NCBI RefSeq assembly: GCF_002288925.2
Contig: NW_022098058.1
Coordinates: 3,279,457-3,343,456 of the forward strand
From: Delphinapterus leucas
Lineage: Eukaryota; Chordata; Mammalia; Artiodactyla; Monodontidae
DNA length: 64,000 nucleotides
Direction: 5' to 3'
Shown piece after piece: positions 46,675-58,869 of this stretch. Under the pieces are notes generated by a model. The model was not told the origin of the DNA and ran no database searches. It saw nothing but the letters and a program-made list of their open reading frames with translations. How positions within the stretch are numbered: position 1 is the first letter of the stretch; each line of letters begins with the position of its first letter. The position numbers were made by a program, and so were the translations under genes.

Positions 46675-46885
46675 ACTGTCATCAACTGAGTATTGCACTG
46701 GGCCCAACTCCTCGCATATTTTCACTCTACTGCTCACAATAGCTCCACACATGAACTGTCAGCATCGCCACTTTACAGAGAAGGATATCGGGCCCAGATA
46801 AATTAAGTGATTGTCCAAGGCCACAAAGATGGTGAGTGGCAGAATTGGGATTGAAACTAAGGCAAGCTTGATCACAAAACCTACT
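46675..46885 (-). repeat. MIR element
   Basis: Reverse-orientation MIR with CACTTTACAGAGAAGGATAT, TTAAGTGATTGTCCAAGGCC and GTGAGTGGCAGAATTGGGAT in the expected order. Confidence 0.8.
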
Positions 46886-47229
46886 ATCTCAGAGCCACCT
46901 CCCCCTTTCTTCGTTTAAAAAAAAGAGAGAGAGAGAGAGAAAAGGAAAAAAAAAAAAAAAGGACCAAATGTCTCTTATTTGGGTTTGGAGAGAGGAAGAG
47001 ATTCCTAGTAACATAAGAATGAACTCCAAACAGTTGGACGCCCAGGGTCTAAATTATGAGCCTCTCCCTCTTTGCGAGAGGTCATTGTTTTGCAGAGCCT
47101 TGTTGCTGGATTCCTGATCGTAGCAAATTCCAGGGCTCCAGACTGCAGGCTCAGCCTCTGACTAACACTACAGTGATTTACTGAGGATAGAGAAATACCG
47201 CTGTCAGTATGTCTTATGACTACACACAC

Positions 47230-48150
47230 AGGCCAGCGCGCTGGAATGCCGGCAATGCCGAGGGCTGCTGGCGCGATCGGCCCCCTCGAACCGTGCTAGG
47301 TCCCCGCCTCCAGTGAGGAGCCTGGAATATGAGGTCCACGTTCCTGCCAGGAACGGCAGCATCCTCGGAAGAACTGGGGATGGCCGAGCATCCTGAGTAA
47401 TCACTACACATTAAGTCACGTGTGGGGAGGAGACAGGAGCAGCGCCTTTTACCCAGACAGACAGCGCGCTACTTCCAGCCGTCAGGGCGGCCTCCGCCCT
47501 CTGCCAAGACCCCAGACTACCCACCGGCCGCCCAACCGCCAGGCCAGCCTCCCCACGCAGCTGCCTGGGGGTCCCCGAGGCCGCCAGACCTCCGAAGAAG
47601 CATCCGCTCCCTCCGCGAGGCGTGCGTGTGAGAAACACAACGAGGGAGCCCAGATACAGCGCGCCGGTTTCCAAATACAAACGTGGTGATGCCGCATCGG
47701 GTCACAGAACTTTCGTCTCAGCAAAGGGGGACACTGAGGCGCAGGGAGTTGAAGCAACACGCGCGGAGGCCGCAGGCGCGGGCGGGGACGGAGGGGCAGG
47801 GCCGCCGCCCGGGCACGGCTCCTCTGCGCGCGGGAGGAAGCTCCCTCAGCCGCGCGCGTCCCCAGCACGAAAAGCGCCCTCCCCACCGTGGGACACACAG
47901 CTGCGGCTGCACACCTAGCTCTCAGGGTGCACAACTGGGGCTCCTGAGCCAGCATTTCACAGTGGTGGCCCGGCGCTCGCCCCTTCGGCCACTGCCCCGG
48001 CCCCTAAGGACACTCGGTGGGGACCGGCCCCCTGCGCAAGCAGGTGGCAGTGACCAGGCAAGAGAAGCCAAGGCTTCCAGACAACGTCCCCAAGCCGCTC
48101 TAGGGAAAGGTAGCTCCTCTGGGGAACACACTCGAATGGCCGCACACATG
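47230..48150. promoter_or_regulatory. CpG-rich block near VGLL4 exon 48500-48311
   Basis: Dense CG dinucleotides (for example 47440-47620 and 47760-47880) stand out from neighbouring AT-rich intron. Open frames cross it on both strands, but they are low-complexity Pro/Arg/Gly/Ala sequence typical of GC-rich noncoding DNA. A short MIR-like core (about 47725-47760) lies inside. It may be another alternative VGLL4 promoter or an enhancer-type island. I found no convincing first exon with an in-frame donor. Confidence 0.5.
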
Positions 48151-48310
48151 CATCGGAAGGAGATGAGAGGTCACCTCTCCTGGAGCTATTAACACCGGTT
48201 TAGTGCCCGCTCCTGGCAGGGGAGTAGCGGGCACCTCTCCCCTTCCGAGTCAGCGGCACAGAGTGGCAAGAGAACCGTGGCCCAGGACCCGCTTCAGGGG
48301 GGGCACTTAC

Positions 48311-48500
48311 AGGTGGGGGGCGAAGATGCGACTCATCTTGGAAGCATGGTCACTTTCACAGTCCAGCTCGTCGTCGCCGGGCTCCACGGTGAACTTCCTC
48401 TTGCTGGGACTGATGGGCGGGGGCCCCGTGCGGTGACTAGTGAGGGCCGAGGCCACGGGCAGGGTCTGCAGCCGGGGCTCCCCCCTGAGGGCAGCTTCAC
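48311..48500 (-). CDS. VGLL4: VGLL4 coding exon (second coding exon of long isoforms)
   Basis: A 190-base exon with acceptor TGCTCAG (AG at 48502-48501) and donor GTAAGT (48310-48305). After two bases completing a Gly/Arg codon it reads EAALRGEPRLQTLPVASALT, a SPSKRKF stretch, an acidic EPGDDELDCESD segment, and ends SKMSRIFAPH plus CT. Joined to the exon at 16201 it gives HL-NKTANGD. The sequence matches long-form VGLL4, and with the downstream exons it gives 267 residues from Glu to the stop; the human counterpart, as I recall it, is 268. The basic KRK motif resembles a nuclear localisation signal. The first coding exon was not found in the window. Confidence 0.96.
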
Positions 48501-48694
48501 CTGAGCAGAGAGAGAGAGACACGTGTCACCAAGCAGGAGACACGCCCCCATCCCGGCCCCTCACAAAAGGACTCCCGGGGGAAAGTTTCTGGCAACGGGA
48601 TGGGCTGCCATTCTCAAAACGCGCCCGGGCCCCGGGGAGCTGCCAAGCGTGAGCCCTTCTACATAAACATGGTTTCCCAGCACAGCCACTCTTT

Positions 48695-48860
48695 TCTGCC
48701 CCAGCGTTATTGAGATATCACTGACATATATCATTGTGTCAGTTTAAGGTGAACGACGTGTTGATTTGATACACTTATACATTGCAAAACGTTACCACCA
48801 GAGCTAACACATCCATCACGTCACATACCTACCATTTCTTCAGTAACTTTTTAGGGCTTT
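48695..48860 (-). repeat. old L1 3' end fragment
   Basis: GTTATTGAGATATCACTGAC, a CAGTTTAAGGTGAACGACGT segment and TTACCACCAGAGCTAACACA are a reverse-oriented old L1 3' end. Confidence 0.75.
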
Positions 48861-48989
48861 AAAATAAAAAGTTGCAATAAAGTAACTGGGGACAGAGAGA
48901 GTATCCACCATAAACCATCTCAAAAGTTAACTGAAGACAACAGAGGTCTTTTGATTTGGGGGTATTCAACTACGTACCTGTAAGAGTAT

Positions 48990-50150
48990 GATGACCTAAC
49001 CGTGGGTTCATTAAACCACTAAACTCACTTTTCTTGCGTGTTACACTTTTATTGTGTCTTTGGTGTGTTATTTTTTTTAACAATGAGGAAAATTTATGGG
49101 TTAATAGTTCACGTTTGCCCCCCAACGTTAAAACAAACAAAAATACGTTGTTTAATGGGAAATACGTATTTTTTTCTTACGGTACACTAAAAATGGCATG
49201 TTAAAAATATGATTATTATCAGCACTAAGTTTCTGTGGATAATCTGTCACCAGCTTAATGCACATGTGCTGTTCTCAAAATATTTTCAAAGTCAGACACT
49301 CATGATCAGAGTTCACATTTTGATCTGATTCGACATCTTGCTGTCTTCCATTCCCGTTTTAGAAAGGCTTCGTGCGAAGAGATAACTTTGTGCCTTGTTA
49401 TGAATTAAAATAAGCATAACCTTTCATTACAAGAATGGTTATATACTTTCTAAAATTTATAAGCAAGAGTAATAGTTACTTTAAGAGAAAACATCAAGCT
49501 TCCTAAGTCATGGGGGGCTGAGTACCTAAAATTTTCACAAATAATAACCTGTTTGTTGTGCTTTTCATATTGGCCTCTAAGGCCTGACCAATTTTGTTTC
49601 CACTTGGTCACCATTTGAGAGTCACATTAGGATAAAGTCGACTTCATCTGAGGCCTGTGGTACCTAAGAAAGGAAATCTTTGTTTGCCACCACTAATTTT
49701 CGTATCGTCACAGAATGCGTGGACAGTTTTAACAGCCGTTTGCTTCACACACATATGACAAATGCGATTTTGTTAGGGAAAGGAGGGAAAAATGCCTTCT
49801 TAATGTTTACCAGGAAAAATAAAAATTTTGCCAATTTAGTCAGCAAGATATAAACTAGCAAATATACAGTCACCCATAATACACCTCCAGTCAGGATTTC
49901 TTTTAAGGATTCTGGCCCCAAAGCAAACTGGAACTTTCCATTTTAAATGAAATACCTAAAACACAAGCCCTATGCTGGCCTGCTACACTCAGAAACTCAG
50001 TAGGATTTTGGTTGACCTCTACCTCGTATTAAGTCATTTTTGGTTTAAACAAACAAACAGCAGTGCTAATATCTGTACCTTAATAAATTAGAAAATATCC
50101 TTTCGAAAGCTGCCACTCCTCATTCTCTCCTTCTCCACAGAGCATCAGTA
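48990..50150. other. repeat-free AT-rich intronic stretch
   Basis: About 1.15 kb just upstream of exon 48500-48311 with no SINE, L1 or MIR that I can see and no ORF. Candidate conserved noncoding sequence, on negative evidence only. Confidence 0.4.
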
Positions 50151-51064
50151 ACCCGGTTAACTTCTGGAGGAGCCCTGGTGATACCCTGAGAAACCCAACC
50201 ACTGCAAATCAAGCCTCATCCGCAAGGCACAGCGCCAGCGCACCCTCCACCCAGTGTCTCTCCACGTCCCTGGCAGCGCAAGTGGGATGAGGAGTACTCT
50301 GTGAGGACCCCCGGGCTTTGGGAGCCATTTCATCAGATGCCAGATGTATGGCAATGCCAGTTGCCATGGAAAATCGCCACCACATCAACGAAGTCGAATC
50401 ACCCCAAAAAAGGAAGAGTCACTCATTACGCAAGAAATCACTGTTACGTGAAGAGCAAAACTCTTGGGGTAACGATAACATTCCTGCTTCACTCCCCAGT
50501 TTCCATCCTCGTACAAGTTCTTGGGCTTGTTTGCATTTAAGTTCATCAAATGGAGGCACTGCTTATCTTAAGACTGAATTGCTGGTGTCTGGCAGAGAAA
50601 GTCCACAGGAATCCTTTGAAAACACTGGAGATTGGTAACCTGGCGGGTAAAGGACCCACGAAGGAACCACAGGTGGTCCTGGGGGGAGGGGGGTCTCCTC
50701 TAGAGATGACGGGGACATGCATGCCGTTAGTGCTGGGTTCCCTCGTGTGACAGATGGAGTCACCTACTCAGGGTCACACGTGAACAGGTTAACTGTAGCA
50801 AGAACCATGCCCTCTGCCTATCAGGCTAACACCTCCTCCTAAACACCGTGCAAGCCCCACACACGGCTCAGCACAAAGAAACCAGGGGCAGGAGGAAAAG
50901 AGCCACAGTTAGAAGGGCAGGCAGGTCTGCTCAGTTACAGGCCTTCATTCATCTCCGGGCCCCCCTGGAGAGGGCCCTGGCCCAACGCCAGGTATCGTAG
51001 AGCAGGATTTGCTGTTGTCAGTGTGTACGGAGCAAAACAAGGTTAAAATTATTTTAGTAAAACT

Positions 51065-51380
51065 CTATTTTAATTTATTTTTGGCCGCAATGAGTCTTTG
51101 TTGCTGCACGTGGGCTTTCTCTAGTTGCGGCGAGCGGGGGCTACTCTTTGTTGCGGTGCACGGGCTTCTCACTGCGGCGGTTTCTCTTGTCGCGGAGCAC
51201 GGACTCTAGGCACGCGGGCTTCAGTAGCTGTGGCTCGCGGGCTCTAGAGTGCAGGCTCAGTAGTTGTGGCGCACAGGCTTAGTTGCTCTGCGGCATGTGG
51301 GATCTTCCCGGACCAGGGATCGAACCTGTGTCCCCTGCACTGGCGGGCAGATTCTTATCCACTGTGCCAACATGGAAGCC
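51065..51380 (-). mobile_element. CHR-type SINE, long form
   Basis: Reverse SINE with an A/T-rich tail, TCTCTAGTTGCGGCGAGCGG, and a right end GTGCCAACATGGAAGCCC that has decayed from the usual CCACCAGGGAAGCCC. No clear target duplication, so an older copy. Confidence 0.88.
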
Positions 51381-51645
51381 CGCGGAGTACATTTGATCTG
51401 GGAGTCAAGGCACCTGTGGGATACCCTCCCTTTATTTAGAAACAGGCAAATATGGGCACGTACTTCCCCCCTCTGGGCCTCCATCCAACCAGGGGACGGA
51501 CTAGCTAATATCTCATATTCCTTCAGACCCAATTCTATGGTCCACAATCCTGTAATCAATTAAGTAACCAACCAACCAACCAACATTTACTATGAAATTA
51601 TTACTTGTGAAATACTGAACTAATCCATCAAAACCTAAAGTACGA

Positions 51646-53024
51646 TGTAAAAGTATGAGATTAGATCACTCCCTAACACCATACACAAAAATAAGCTCAA
51701 AATGGATTAAAGACCTAAATGTAAGGCCAGAAACTATCAAACTCTTAGAGGAAAACATAGGCAGAACACTCTATGACATAAATCACAGCAAGATCCTTTC
51801 TGACCCACCTCCTAGAGTAATGGAAATAAAAACAAAAATAAACAAATGGGACCTAATGAAACTTCAAAGCTTTTGCACAGCAAAGGAAACCATAATCAAG
51901 ACCAAAAGACAACCCTCAGAATGGGAGAAAATATTTGCAAATGAAGCAAATGACAAAGGATTAATCTCCAAAATTTACAAGCAGCTCATGCAGCTCAATA
52001 ACAAAAAAACAAACAACCCAATCCAAAAATGGGCAGAAGACCTAAATAGACATTTCTCCAAAGAAGATATACAGAATGCCAACAAACACATGAAAGAATG
52101 CTCAACATCATTAATCATTAGAGAAATGCAAATCAAAACTACAATGAGATATCATCTCACACCAGTCAGAATGGCCATCATCAAAAAATCTAGAAACAAT
52201 AAATGCTGGAGAGGGTGTGGAGAAAAGGGAACACTCTTGCACTGCTGGTGGGAATGTGAATTGGTTCAGCCACTATGGAGAACAGTATGGAGGTTCCTTA
52301 AAAAACTACAAATAGAATTACCATATGACCCAGCAATCCCACTACTGGGCATATACCCTGGGAAAACCAAAATTCAAACAGAGTCATGTACCAAAATGTT
52401 CATTGCAGCTCTATTTACAATAGCCCGGAGATGGAAACAACCTAAGCGCCCATCATCGGATGAATGGATAAAGAAAATGTGGCACATATATACAATGGAA
52501 TATTACTCAGCCTTAAAAAGAAATGAAATTGAGCTATTTGTAATGAGATGGATAGACCTAGAGTCTGTCATACAGAGTGAAGTAAGTCAGAAAGAAAAAG
52601 ACAAATACCGTATGCTAACACATATATATGGAATTTAAGGGGAAAAAAAATGTCATGAGGAACCTAGGGGTAAGACAGGAATAAAGACGCAGACCTACTG
52701 GAGAACGGACTTGAGGATATGGGGAGGGGGAGGGGTGAGCTTTGACAGGGCGAGAGAGAGTCATGGACATATACACACTAACAAACGTAGTAAGGTAGAT
52801 AGCTAGTGGGAAGCAGCCGCAAGGCACAGGGATATTAGCTTGGTACTTTGTGACAGCCTGGAGGGGTGGGATGGGGAGGGTGGGAGGGAGGGAGACGCAA
52901 GAGGGAAGACATATGGGAACATATGTATATGTATAGCTGATTCACTTTGTTGTAAAGCAGAAACTAACACACCATTGTAAAGCAATTATACCCCAATAAA
53001 GATGTTTAAAAAAAAAAAAAAAAC
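51646..53024 (+). mobile_element. young LINE-1, 5'-truncated, with intact ORF2 C-terminus
   Basis: A forward L1 of about 1.38 kb with a perfect 16-bp target-site duplication (AAAACCTAAAGTACGA at 51630-51645 and 53025-53040) and a poly-A tail after CCCCAATAAAGATG. An uninterrupted frame 51655-52638 encodes 327 residues of the C-terminal part of the ORF2 protein. It includes the Cys-rich segment [18 protein letters not shown] (about residues 200-217) and the end [14 protein letters not shown]. The endonuclease and most of the reverse transcriptase are missing through 5' truncation, so it cannot move itself. The open frame and perfect duplication mark it as recent. Confidence 0.95.
51655..52638 (+). 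pseudogene. LINE-1 ORF2 C-terminal fragment
   Basis: A 327-residue open frame within the truncated L1. The Met at its start is internal to ORF2, not a real start. The endonuclease and the reverse transcriptase active-site region (YADD-type) are absent; the Cys-rich C-terminal domain is present. No promoter is retained, so expression would only come as part of VGLL4 intron antisense transcription. Treated as a non-functional retrotransposon remnant. Confidence 0.9.
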
Positions 53025-53499
53025 AAAACCTAAAGTACGAACCTCAGATCTTATATGTAAAAAAAAAAAAAAAAAAAGTGAATCCACGGTCAAATAAATT
53101 TGGAAACCACAAGATTAAATAATTTTCCCAGGAGTTCCTTCTTGTCTTCTAATGCATGTGCCAGTTTCCAAGAGAGAAACACAGCAGCGCTGCCTTCAAT
53201 CACGCCACCCCCAATTCATCCTACACCTTCTGTAGACACAGCCTTCCAAGGCTCCGTTGTGAGAACATCACCCCATCCTCACCCAAACAGCCAGGAGCTT
53301 GCCAGTCACTGATAAAACACTATCCACACTGCTTCAGCACTCAAAGTCAACACCTGGTGCCAGCTATGCTTCTCATCTGTGTTCCTAGTATTCCTCTTAG
53401 TAAGCTCTGAAAATTTCAGCCCTAAAGGTTAAACTAGACTAGTCACCACCATTCCACAGAGAACTAAAGATCTTTACTCAGGTTCTTCCCCTAATCTTC

Positions 53500-53715
53500 T
53501 TGTGTTGAATCCTACACATCCTGCAAAGGCCACTTTTAAAATGCTACCTCCATCAGGTTGCCTTCCTTGATTCCTCAATCTGAAAGGCATCTCTTTTCCT
53601 GAATACCCACAGAAATGTATCACTATGGCCCTTCCCTTCCCACTCCGTTCTGTGCCCCTTGAAGCAAGGGACATTTCATTCATTTTCTATCCTTAGAACA
53701 CAGAGCACAACATAT
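53500..53715 (+). repeat. LINE-2 3' fragment
   Basis: L2-like order: AAAATGCTACCTCCATCAGG, GCCTTCCTTGATTCCTC, then CTTGAAGCAAGGGACATTTC and CCTTAGAACACAGAGCACAA. Confidence 0.55.
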
Positions 53716-53839
53716 TCCATGCAGCAGATGACAATGAGTAAATGACGCAAGGGGTGCCCAGGTTATAGAGTTTTGAGGTATGTGAAAGATCAAAGATAAC
53801 GTAGAACAAGGAATTTTTAAAGATCTATTTAAGGATATA

Positions 53840-54720
53840 TTTATATAAAGAACTCTTACAGCTCAACAAGAGAAAGATAACCCGATTTAAAAATAGGAAA
53901 GTATCTGACAAGAACTTTCTCCAAAGAAGAGAATCGCCAAGAAGCACAAGGGAAGATCTTCAACATCGCTAGACGTCAGGGAAACACAAAACAGAACCAC
54001 AATGAGACACCGCCTCGCAGCCACTAGGAGGGCTAGGATGAAAAGACAGAGGACAAGTGCTAATGAGGATGTGAAGAGATTAGAACCCTCGTGTCTTCCT
54101 GGAGCAAATGTGAAATGTGCAGGTGCTGGGGAAAACCACTTGGGGCAGTTCCTCAAATGGTTAAACACAGACCCAGCAACTACTCTCCCAGGTATATATC
54201 CAAAAGAAATGAAAACGTATACTCACACAAAACTTATACATGAAGGTTCACAGCAGCATTATTCATTATAGCCCCGAACCCAAATATCCATCAACAATGA
54301 ACAGATATAAAACATGTGGTATACCCATACGATGGAATGTTATTCAGCTACAAGAAGGAAGGAAGTACTGGTTCATGCTACGACATGGATGAACCTAGAA
54401 TACAGTACGCTGAGTGAAAGAAGCCAACACAAAAGCCCACACACACCATCAGGTTCCATTCTATGGAACGTCCAGGAAAGGCAAATACATAGAGACAGAA
54501 AGTAGATTAGTGGCTGCTGGGCGCTGGGAGAAGTGAGAGGTGGGACACGGCTGCTACTGAGGGCAGGGTTTCTCTTGCGGGTGATAAGAAAATGTTCTAA
54601 AATTTATTGTGGTGAAGGTTGCATAGCTCTGTGAATACACTAAAATCCACTGAATTGTATACTTTAAATGGGTGAATTGTACGGTAATGTGAATTATATT
54701 TCAATAAAGCTGTATTTATA
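53840..54720 (+). repeat. old L1 fragment
   Basis: Decayed distal L1 ORF2 and 3'UTR in forward orientation: CAAGAACTTTCTCCAAAGAA, CATTATAGCCCCGAACCCAA, TGGAATGTTATTCAGCTACA and a final TTCAATAAAGCTGT. Many stops. Confidence 0.88.
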
Positions 54721-55495
54721 AGTAGATGAAAGAAGATCCCAGTATTACGAGATCCTTTTCTCTCTCAGGTTTTTCCACAATTAAATAAGAACAAGCATCC
54801 ATTAATTTTCCCTGAAATAAAAATAAACCTTTTGTTATTATAGCTATATCTCTCTGTCAGTCAGATAATTTTCTAAATATTTATCAAGTTAAAACAAATC
54901 AAAGCAGAAGTGCTTGAGGTTATGTAGACACTTGGATTCGTCAGAGTCCTATTAAGCTCCAGCTCAGCTTTTAATCAGATTGTGTTTGAGTGTCTATTAC
55001 ATGCCGAAGGCTGTGCAAAGCGCTGTCAGAAAAACAAATGATGAAACTTATACAGACCCTGACCACAACCAGGGAAGGAAAAAAAATACACACCAAAAGG
55101 AACTTATCTTGGTATATAAAAGACTTCTTTCTTTTGTGCTCATGTGTATTCTAAATCTCACAATGGTTTGGTAATTGAAAAAGGAGAAATGATCTTTCTT
55201 TGTCAAGAACAAACAAGAGGAGGGAGCTTGAGCTGAGGAACCCAGTATTTTAAGTTTCTCGAGTTGGCTTAGCTACAATTGTCAATTTAACTTTTTTTTT
55301 TTAAGTTACAATTATAACTAAAGAAGCTCAACTTTTAAAATGTATCTGGCCTTTTTAACAGAAGATAATCTTATCCAGGTATGTGATGCTGAAGAACAAT
55401 GCCTAATGGACACAAAAAATTTACTTAATTGCTGTTTTTAGTCATGGTAGCAGTTCTAATATATGGATCAAAAATATTCCTTAAAGGGCTTCCCT

Positions 55496-55697
55496 GGTGG
55501 CGCAGTGGTTGAGAGTCCGCCTGCCGATGCAGGGGACACGGGTTCGTGCCCCGGTCTGAGAAGACCCCCACATGCCGCGGAGCGGCTGGGCCCATGAGCC
55601 ATGGCCGCTGAGCCTGCGCGTCCGGGCCTGTGCTCCGCAACGGGAGAGGCCGCAACAGTGAGAGGCCCGCGTACCGCAAAAAAATATATATATATAT
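55496..55697 (+). mobile_element. CHR-type SINE with TA-repeat tail
   Basis: Forward SINE GGGCTTCCCTGGTGGCGCAG through GCGTACCGCAAAAAA, with the tail grown into a (TA)n run (55684-55701). Perfect duplication ATATTCCTTAAA at 55484-55495 and 55698-55709. Confidence 0.94.
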
Positions 55698-57968
55698 ATA
55701 TTCCTTAAATGTGTCTCCCAATGTTGAAGATGAGCAAGGATTTGGGCCCAAGATTTCACAAGAATCAGCATATATTAATTGCAATTTTAAAAAGTTTAAC
55801 AGAGAGAAAGAAAAAAGAAAACCACTTAGCTTTATGATGTGCTATAGAATGATTCTGCTGAAATAGTAGAAGGAAAATGCTGCTGTCAAAGTCAGAAATG
55901 GAGTGGGAGAAGAGAGACCAAGACAGAGGGACGAGACCCACAGGAATCCTCAGCCTCGTTTCAGAATCCCATTCTTGCCATACTTCAAAGCTCCTAAGAC
56001 CCCTTATTTCCTACATTATAATAGAGCTAAAACTGAAGTTTGTCTGTCATCAAGTGGCATATTTTGATAGGACTGTTTTTCTTTGGCAGACGTGACACAG
56101 TGGTTCATCTCAGACTGGACCCAATACAGAACCTGACTGGAGGGCCTTCAAAACAGCACCTGTCTCTTCAGCCCTGATTTCTTCATTTGTAAAATTCAGT
56201 GGTTCCATTAGCTCATCTTGAAGGCCTACCTTTGGCTCTCAAATCTACATTGTCCATAAGGTACATCTTCCAAAGGTGGTTGATAGAGAAATAGTCAACT
56301 TTTACAGGACACCTTTGACATGGTGGGAGCAAAAGCTGGTTCAACTAAGAACTCCTGACTCAAAGCTCACCTCATAGTTGAAGGAGATTTAGTTAAAAAC
56401 CAAGCACCCTTCTCAGTCCCAGTGTCCCGGCTTCATTTACTTATTCCAATGCTACGAGAAAGTTGTCCTTAGTCAACTGAAGCCTGAGATAAATGCAATG
56501 TGGTCCACAAAGCGCAGACTTGACTTTTACTGAGCTGAATGGCAGAGACTAAGACCTTCACCATGGAGCGGAGACAACTGATCCGGTTTCAGAGGGACGG
56601 ACGGGTCCCGGGACAAAGCAGGGGCGGTGTCAGAACTGGGCTCAACCCCCGTCACAACGCCTCCATCAGCTCTGTGGGCCAAAGGCCAGACGGGGATTTG
56701 TGGCTGCACTTAAGGCGGGCATGACTCGGGGGAAATGAATCAAAATAAGGGCATTTGTTGTCGTTTTATGGAGGTTAGACAGCACAAGGCTGAAATGACA
56801 ATGTCTGTGTTTATGGGAAAGGGGAAGGGACAGCTATACTAAAGGGTCTCTTGCTATAACTTCTAAGGATTTTTCACAAAAATCTCCATGCCTTGCCCAA
56901 CGGAGAGCTTTCTGCCACAATTTAAATCTCTGCTGTGTCCAAGATTTTATGTTCTACTCTCCTCCTCACCCCTTTTATTGTTTCTAAATGTAAACCAAAG
57001 AAGTAAAACTACAGCTCAGTCCCCCAAGCCAGCTGCCCAGCAATGGGATCCGTCTCCTGTGTGACCACAGCCCACGGTGACAGACTGACATCACCCTGCT
57101 GGCAGGGGAGCACCTGATAAAACAAACGCACTCTACATTTCACAACCCATCTCCCATCTCCCAAGCCCCGGCAGCCGGGGCCTATTCATTTTCTTTCAAA
57201 GAATACTTCTTTGTCTCACGGACCAGCAGCTGGGGAGAAGACAGAGAAGTCAGCTTCTTTCAAACAGTCCAACTTGTGGTTATTCTTGACTTTTTTCTTT
57301 TCTCTAAAAAGGAAGGCTGTTAGGCAATACGATGAAACCCAGGAGAGCCAGCAGAGATAAAAGATGTGACGTAGCGTCTGCAAGCGGCACAAGGATTTCA
57401 TGGCTCAGTGACGGAGCCCCCGCCCACCTCCGCTAGGGGTGCCCCACGAAGTGCCCTCCCCACTGTCACCCTAGACTCACGGCTCTAAACCCGCAGCCCG
57501 ATCGTACATCTGGAGGCCAAACCTCAGCTAAAGGTCACTCTTGTCCAGTCAGCCAGGGTCAGGGGGCTCAGGGGAGGCTAGGCCAGACCCCCGAACTGAG
57601 CTTGGTTTCAGCAGCTCTCACCTTTTCTTTAGAGCAACAATGAGATTGTTAAGAGAGAAAAAAACAAAAACAACCACAACCTGTATGACTGACTGCTACT
57701 AATATAATTAAGGATAACAACACCACAGTAAAACTTGTGGAGTTAAAACACACACTTTTAATCGAACTTCAAGTACTCCAGATAATCTTGTAGACATTAC
57801 ACTTTGTCAGAGCTTTCTTCTATCTTATATCAGAATATTTTATTTTAAAAGCATTTAAAAATCTGAGCTGGTATTCTGGGTTTTCCTGACTATAGTCCTA
57901 TAAGGGAAGAGAGGAAGAATAACTCCCATCCTACAGCCAAGGAAATTCGTGTTTCAAGAATGGGTGAA

Positions 57969-58141
57969 GGGACTTCCCTGGTGGTCCAGCGGGTAAGAAT
58001 CCATCTTGCAATGCAGAGGATGCCAATTTGACCCCTGGTCGGGGAACTAAGATCCCACGTGCCGTGGGGCAACTAAGACCCGGCATGACACAGCTAAGAC
58101 CCAACGCAGCAAAATAAATAAATATTAAAAAAAATAATAAC
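57969..58141 (+). mobile_element. CHR-related SINE, short form
   Basis: Forward SINE GGGACTTCCCTGGTGGTCCA with the GGTCGGGGAACTAAGATCCC head and an A-rich tail. Duplication AATGGGTGAA at 57959-57968 and 58142-58151. Confidence 0.92.
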
Positions 58142-58254
58142 AATGGGTGAATAGCTCAAGTCACAAGACTGATTGATAGAAGGGCTGGAAGGAGACACCT
58201 GGCATTTCGCTTTCCTAGCTTTCATATCCTTCTAGCTGTGCAGGATGTTTACAG

Positions 58255-58370
58255 GTTAAGGAAAAGGAGTGGGAAGAAGACACGTGAAGGGAGGAAGTAG
58301 GAAAGAGAGTGGAAGGGAAGGGAGAGGAAGAGGAGACATGCAGGGTGAGGGCGGGAAGGGGGACTCATGC
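58255..58370 (+). repeat. polypurine tract
   Basis: About 115 bases of almost pure A/G in AGGAA/GGGAAG units with few pyrimidines. Could form triplex or non-B structures. Confidence 0.8.
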
Positions 58371-58712
58371 GCTGAACTGTGCCCCCCAAATTCATATGTT
58401 GCAATCCTAACCCCAGTACTCAGAATGTGACTGTATGTAGAGATAGGGTCCTATGGGTGGGCCCCAATCCAATAGGACCAGTGTCCTTATAAGAGGAGAT
58501 TAGGACACAGACAAGTACACACACAGAGGAAAGACCATGGAAACATGAAGATGGACATCTACGAGCCAAGAGGAGGGGCCTCAGGAGAAACCAACCCTGC
58601 CGACACCTTGATCTTTCGAAGTCCAGCCTCCAAAACTGTAAGAATAGATGCCTGCTGTGTAAGCCCCCAGTCTGGGGTACTATGATCCCAAAGCCCCAGC
58701 TAACTAACATAG
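58366..58712 (+). mobile_element. old LTR-like repeat (MaLR-type), solo
   Basis: GAACTGTGCCCCCCAAATTC, GGTGGGCCCCAATCCAATAG, CCTGCCGACACCTTGATCTT and a TGTAAGCCCCCAGTCTGGGG end follow the same order as the copy at 22192-22622. No internal region, no genes. The exact family is not certain. Confidence 0.55.
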
Positions 58713-58869
58713 GAGGGAAGAGAGGGAGGAAGCAGGGAAGGCAGGGACAGGGCTGAAACCTGGGTCTGACACGAAGGATAAAGCTCCTCACTTTGGGACC
58801 TAACAGCTTCCACCGCTTGGTCTATCCTGACTGACCTGATCTAGTGGGACTGGTCGAGATGGAAGCAAT

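Larger units (their letters stand above)
16202..48310 (-). other. VGLL4: VGLL4 large intron (32 kb)
   Basis: The intron runs from donor GTAAGT at 48310-48305 to the acceptor at 16203-16202. It contains the alternative first exon and CpG island at 31.2 kb, a second CpG-rich block at 47.2-48.15 kb, nine CHR SINEs, several L1 fragments and MIR elements, listed separately. The repeat-poor stretches 17.0-19.4, 22.7-24.6, 28.05-29.2, 29.9-32.9, 33.5-36.0, 36.4-40.0 and 45.4-46.4 kb contain no ORF or RNA gene that I can support. Confidence 0.85.
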
